Assembly: GCA_949358305.1 (NCBI GenBank)
Contig: OX442322.1
Span: 5,270,001-5,334,000, forward strand
Length of the DNA stretch: 64,000 bases
Direction of reading: 5' to 3'
Source: Strigamia acuminata
Lineage: Eukaryota > Arthropoda > Chilopoda > Geophilomorpha > Linotaeniidae
Shown here one piece after another: positions 63,263-64,000 of this stretch; position 1 is the first letter of the stretch, and every line of letters starts with the position of its first letter. A program made the position numbers and the translations under genes. The notes under the pieces are model-generated. The model was not told the DNA's origin and searched no databases. It saw only the letters and a list, made by a program, of their open reading frames with translations.

Positions 63263-64000
63263 GCTAGAGTCAAGTGCCTTATCTCATTGCTTGTGCTACT
63301 TTGCTACAGAATGCCTGTACCAAGACATTAAATTAAAAAATACAGACACTCCAACAACTTTTAAATGTCATAATTTTCTGTCTAACCAATGGTATTTCCA
63401 TTTCATCCATTTGATATCGTTACGTGGCGCATGTAGGATGATTTTGCACTGATAAGAACGTGAAAAGAAAGACTCAGTGTTATGTTTCAATGAAAGAATA
63501 ATCTTTATTCTAATCAATTGGATATTACCAGAAGAAAATATCCAAAATCAACTCAAATTAGTAATTACAAACAAATGTTATTCATTTTGATAACAATACA
63601 AGAACCATTTGTATCAAGCAACTCTATAGTTTTGGTAATTACATTACATCTATATAACAATACAAGTAGATGACGTTCAATCCAACATTAACGTACTCAT
63701 AATCTTAGGTTTGGAGAAAAGCACAATTCGCACAAGTAAAGTATACACTATGCATTTGCGTACTAATACGGAAACGTGCGCGTGAAAACAAGACAGATTA
63801 TAAATCATTTGACTAGAATAATTCTCATTCTCAACACATGTCACTGAGCATCACAGTGTTGCATGGTGAGAGGCAGTCAGCACAAGGCACGGCTGCCATT
63901 GCTGGCGTCTCAATCTTAGAAGCAGACACTTCTGTAGTACAGGAATGCACACTTGACCATGGCCAAGTGTGCGAAACGTGAAAAACTCGCACGCGAATTG
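63263..64000. other. Right end of the window, possible minus-strand LTR
   Basis: No ORF. From 63478 (TGTTATGTTTC) the minus strand would end an LTR or transcript: an AATAAA on that strand lies about 30 nt before the end, near 63505. This fits an LTR that continues beyond the window, but no second copy is available. Confidence 0.25.

Overview
The window looks like animal nuclear DNA, most likely from an arthropod. Evidence: AT-rich sequence, spliced exons at the right end, tRNA-primed LTR retrotransposons of the Ty3/Gypsy and Ty1/Copia types, a Polinton/adintovirus-like fragment and a hAT MITE. The Copia primer-binding sites match the 3' end of animal initiator tRNA-Met. The species cannot be named from sequence alone. 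By eye more than four fifths of the window is mobile DNA.

Layout. 1-1492: a small intronless RING-H2 gene with a TATA box and 146-bp direct repeats upstream. 1493-14636: Gypsy-1, complete, with 1652-bp LTRs, 4-bp target duplication AGTA, gag, pol and an extra third ORF. It sits in a 21-bp satellite that continues from 14641 to about 17000. 17590-18099 (minus): a second small intronless gene with a PC4-like domain, a TATA box and about 150-bp direct repeats upstream. About 18850-32462: Copia-D, a Copia relative without reverse transcriptase, split in codon phase by Gypsy-2 (19601-28896, target duplication AGGA, identical-length 1901-bp LTRs, only a capsid-less gag). 32463-35220: a decayed Polinton/adintovirus-like fragment (integrase, viral-type phospholipase A2, zinc ribbon, packaging ATPase). 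About 35223-36891: the 3' end of another Gypsy pol. 37822-39272: a broken Ulp1-type protease gene.

40001-60654 is a four-level nest with a clean target duplication at each nested insertion: Copia-C contains Copia-A (40719-60151, GATTG), which contains Gypsy-E (45164-58383, CTCTC), which contains Copia-B (45412-52776, ACAAT). 60991-61985 is a third LTR related to Gypsy-1 and Gypsy-2. 62453-62743 holds two exons of an unidentified host gene, followed by a 315-bp hAT MITE.

The points most worth a second look are these. Gypsy-1 has a textbook -1 frameshift signal and a zinc-binding third ORF behind its own intron. Gypsy-1 and Gypsy-2 share a structured-looking RNA module and a leader segment although the rest has diverged; Gypsy-2 has lost capsid and pol and duplicated its primer-binding site, as expected of a hitch-hiker on Gypsy-1-like partners. 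The RING and PC4-like genes share promoter architecture around a satellite. Gypsy-E Gag starts with a signal-peptide-like segment and its gag stop lies in a perfect hairpin. The Copia copies have lost catalytic RT aspartates.
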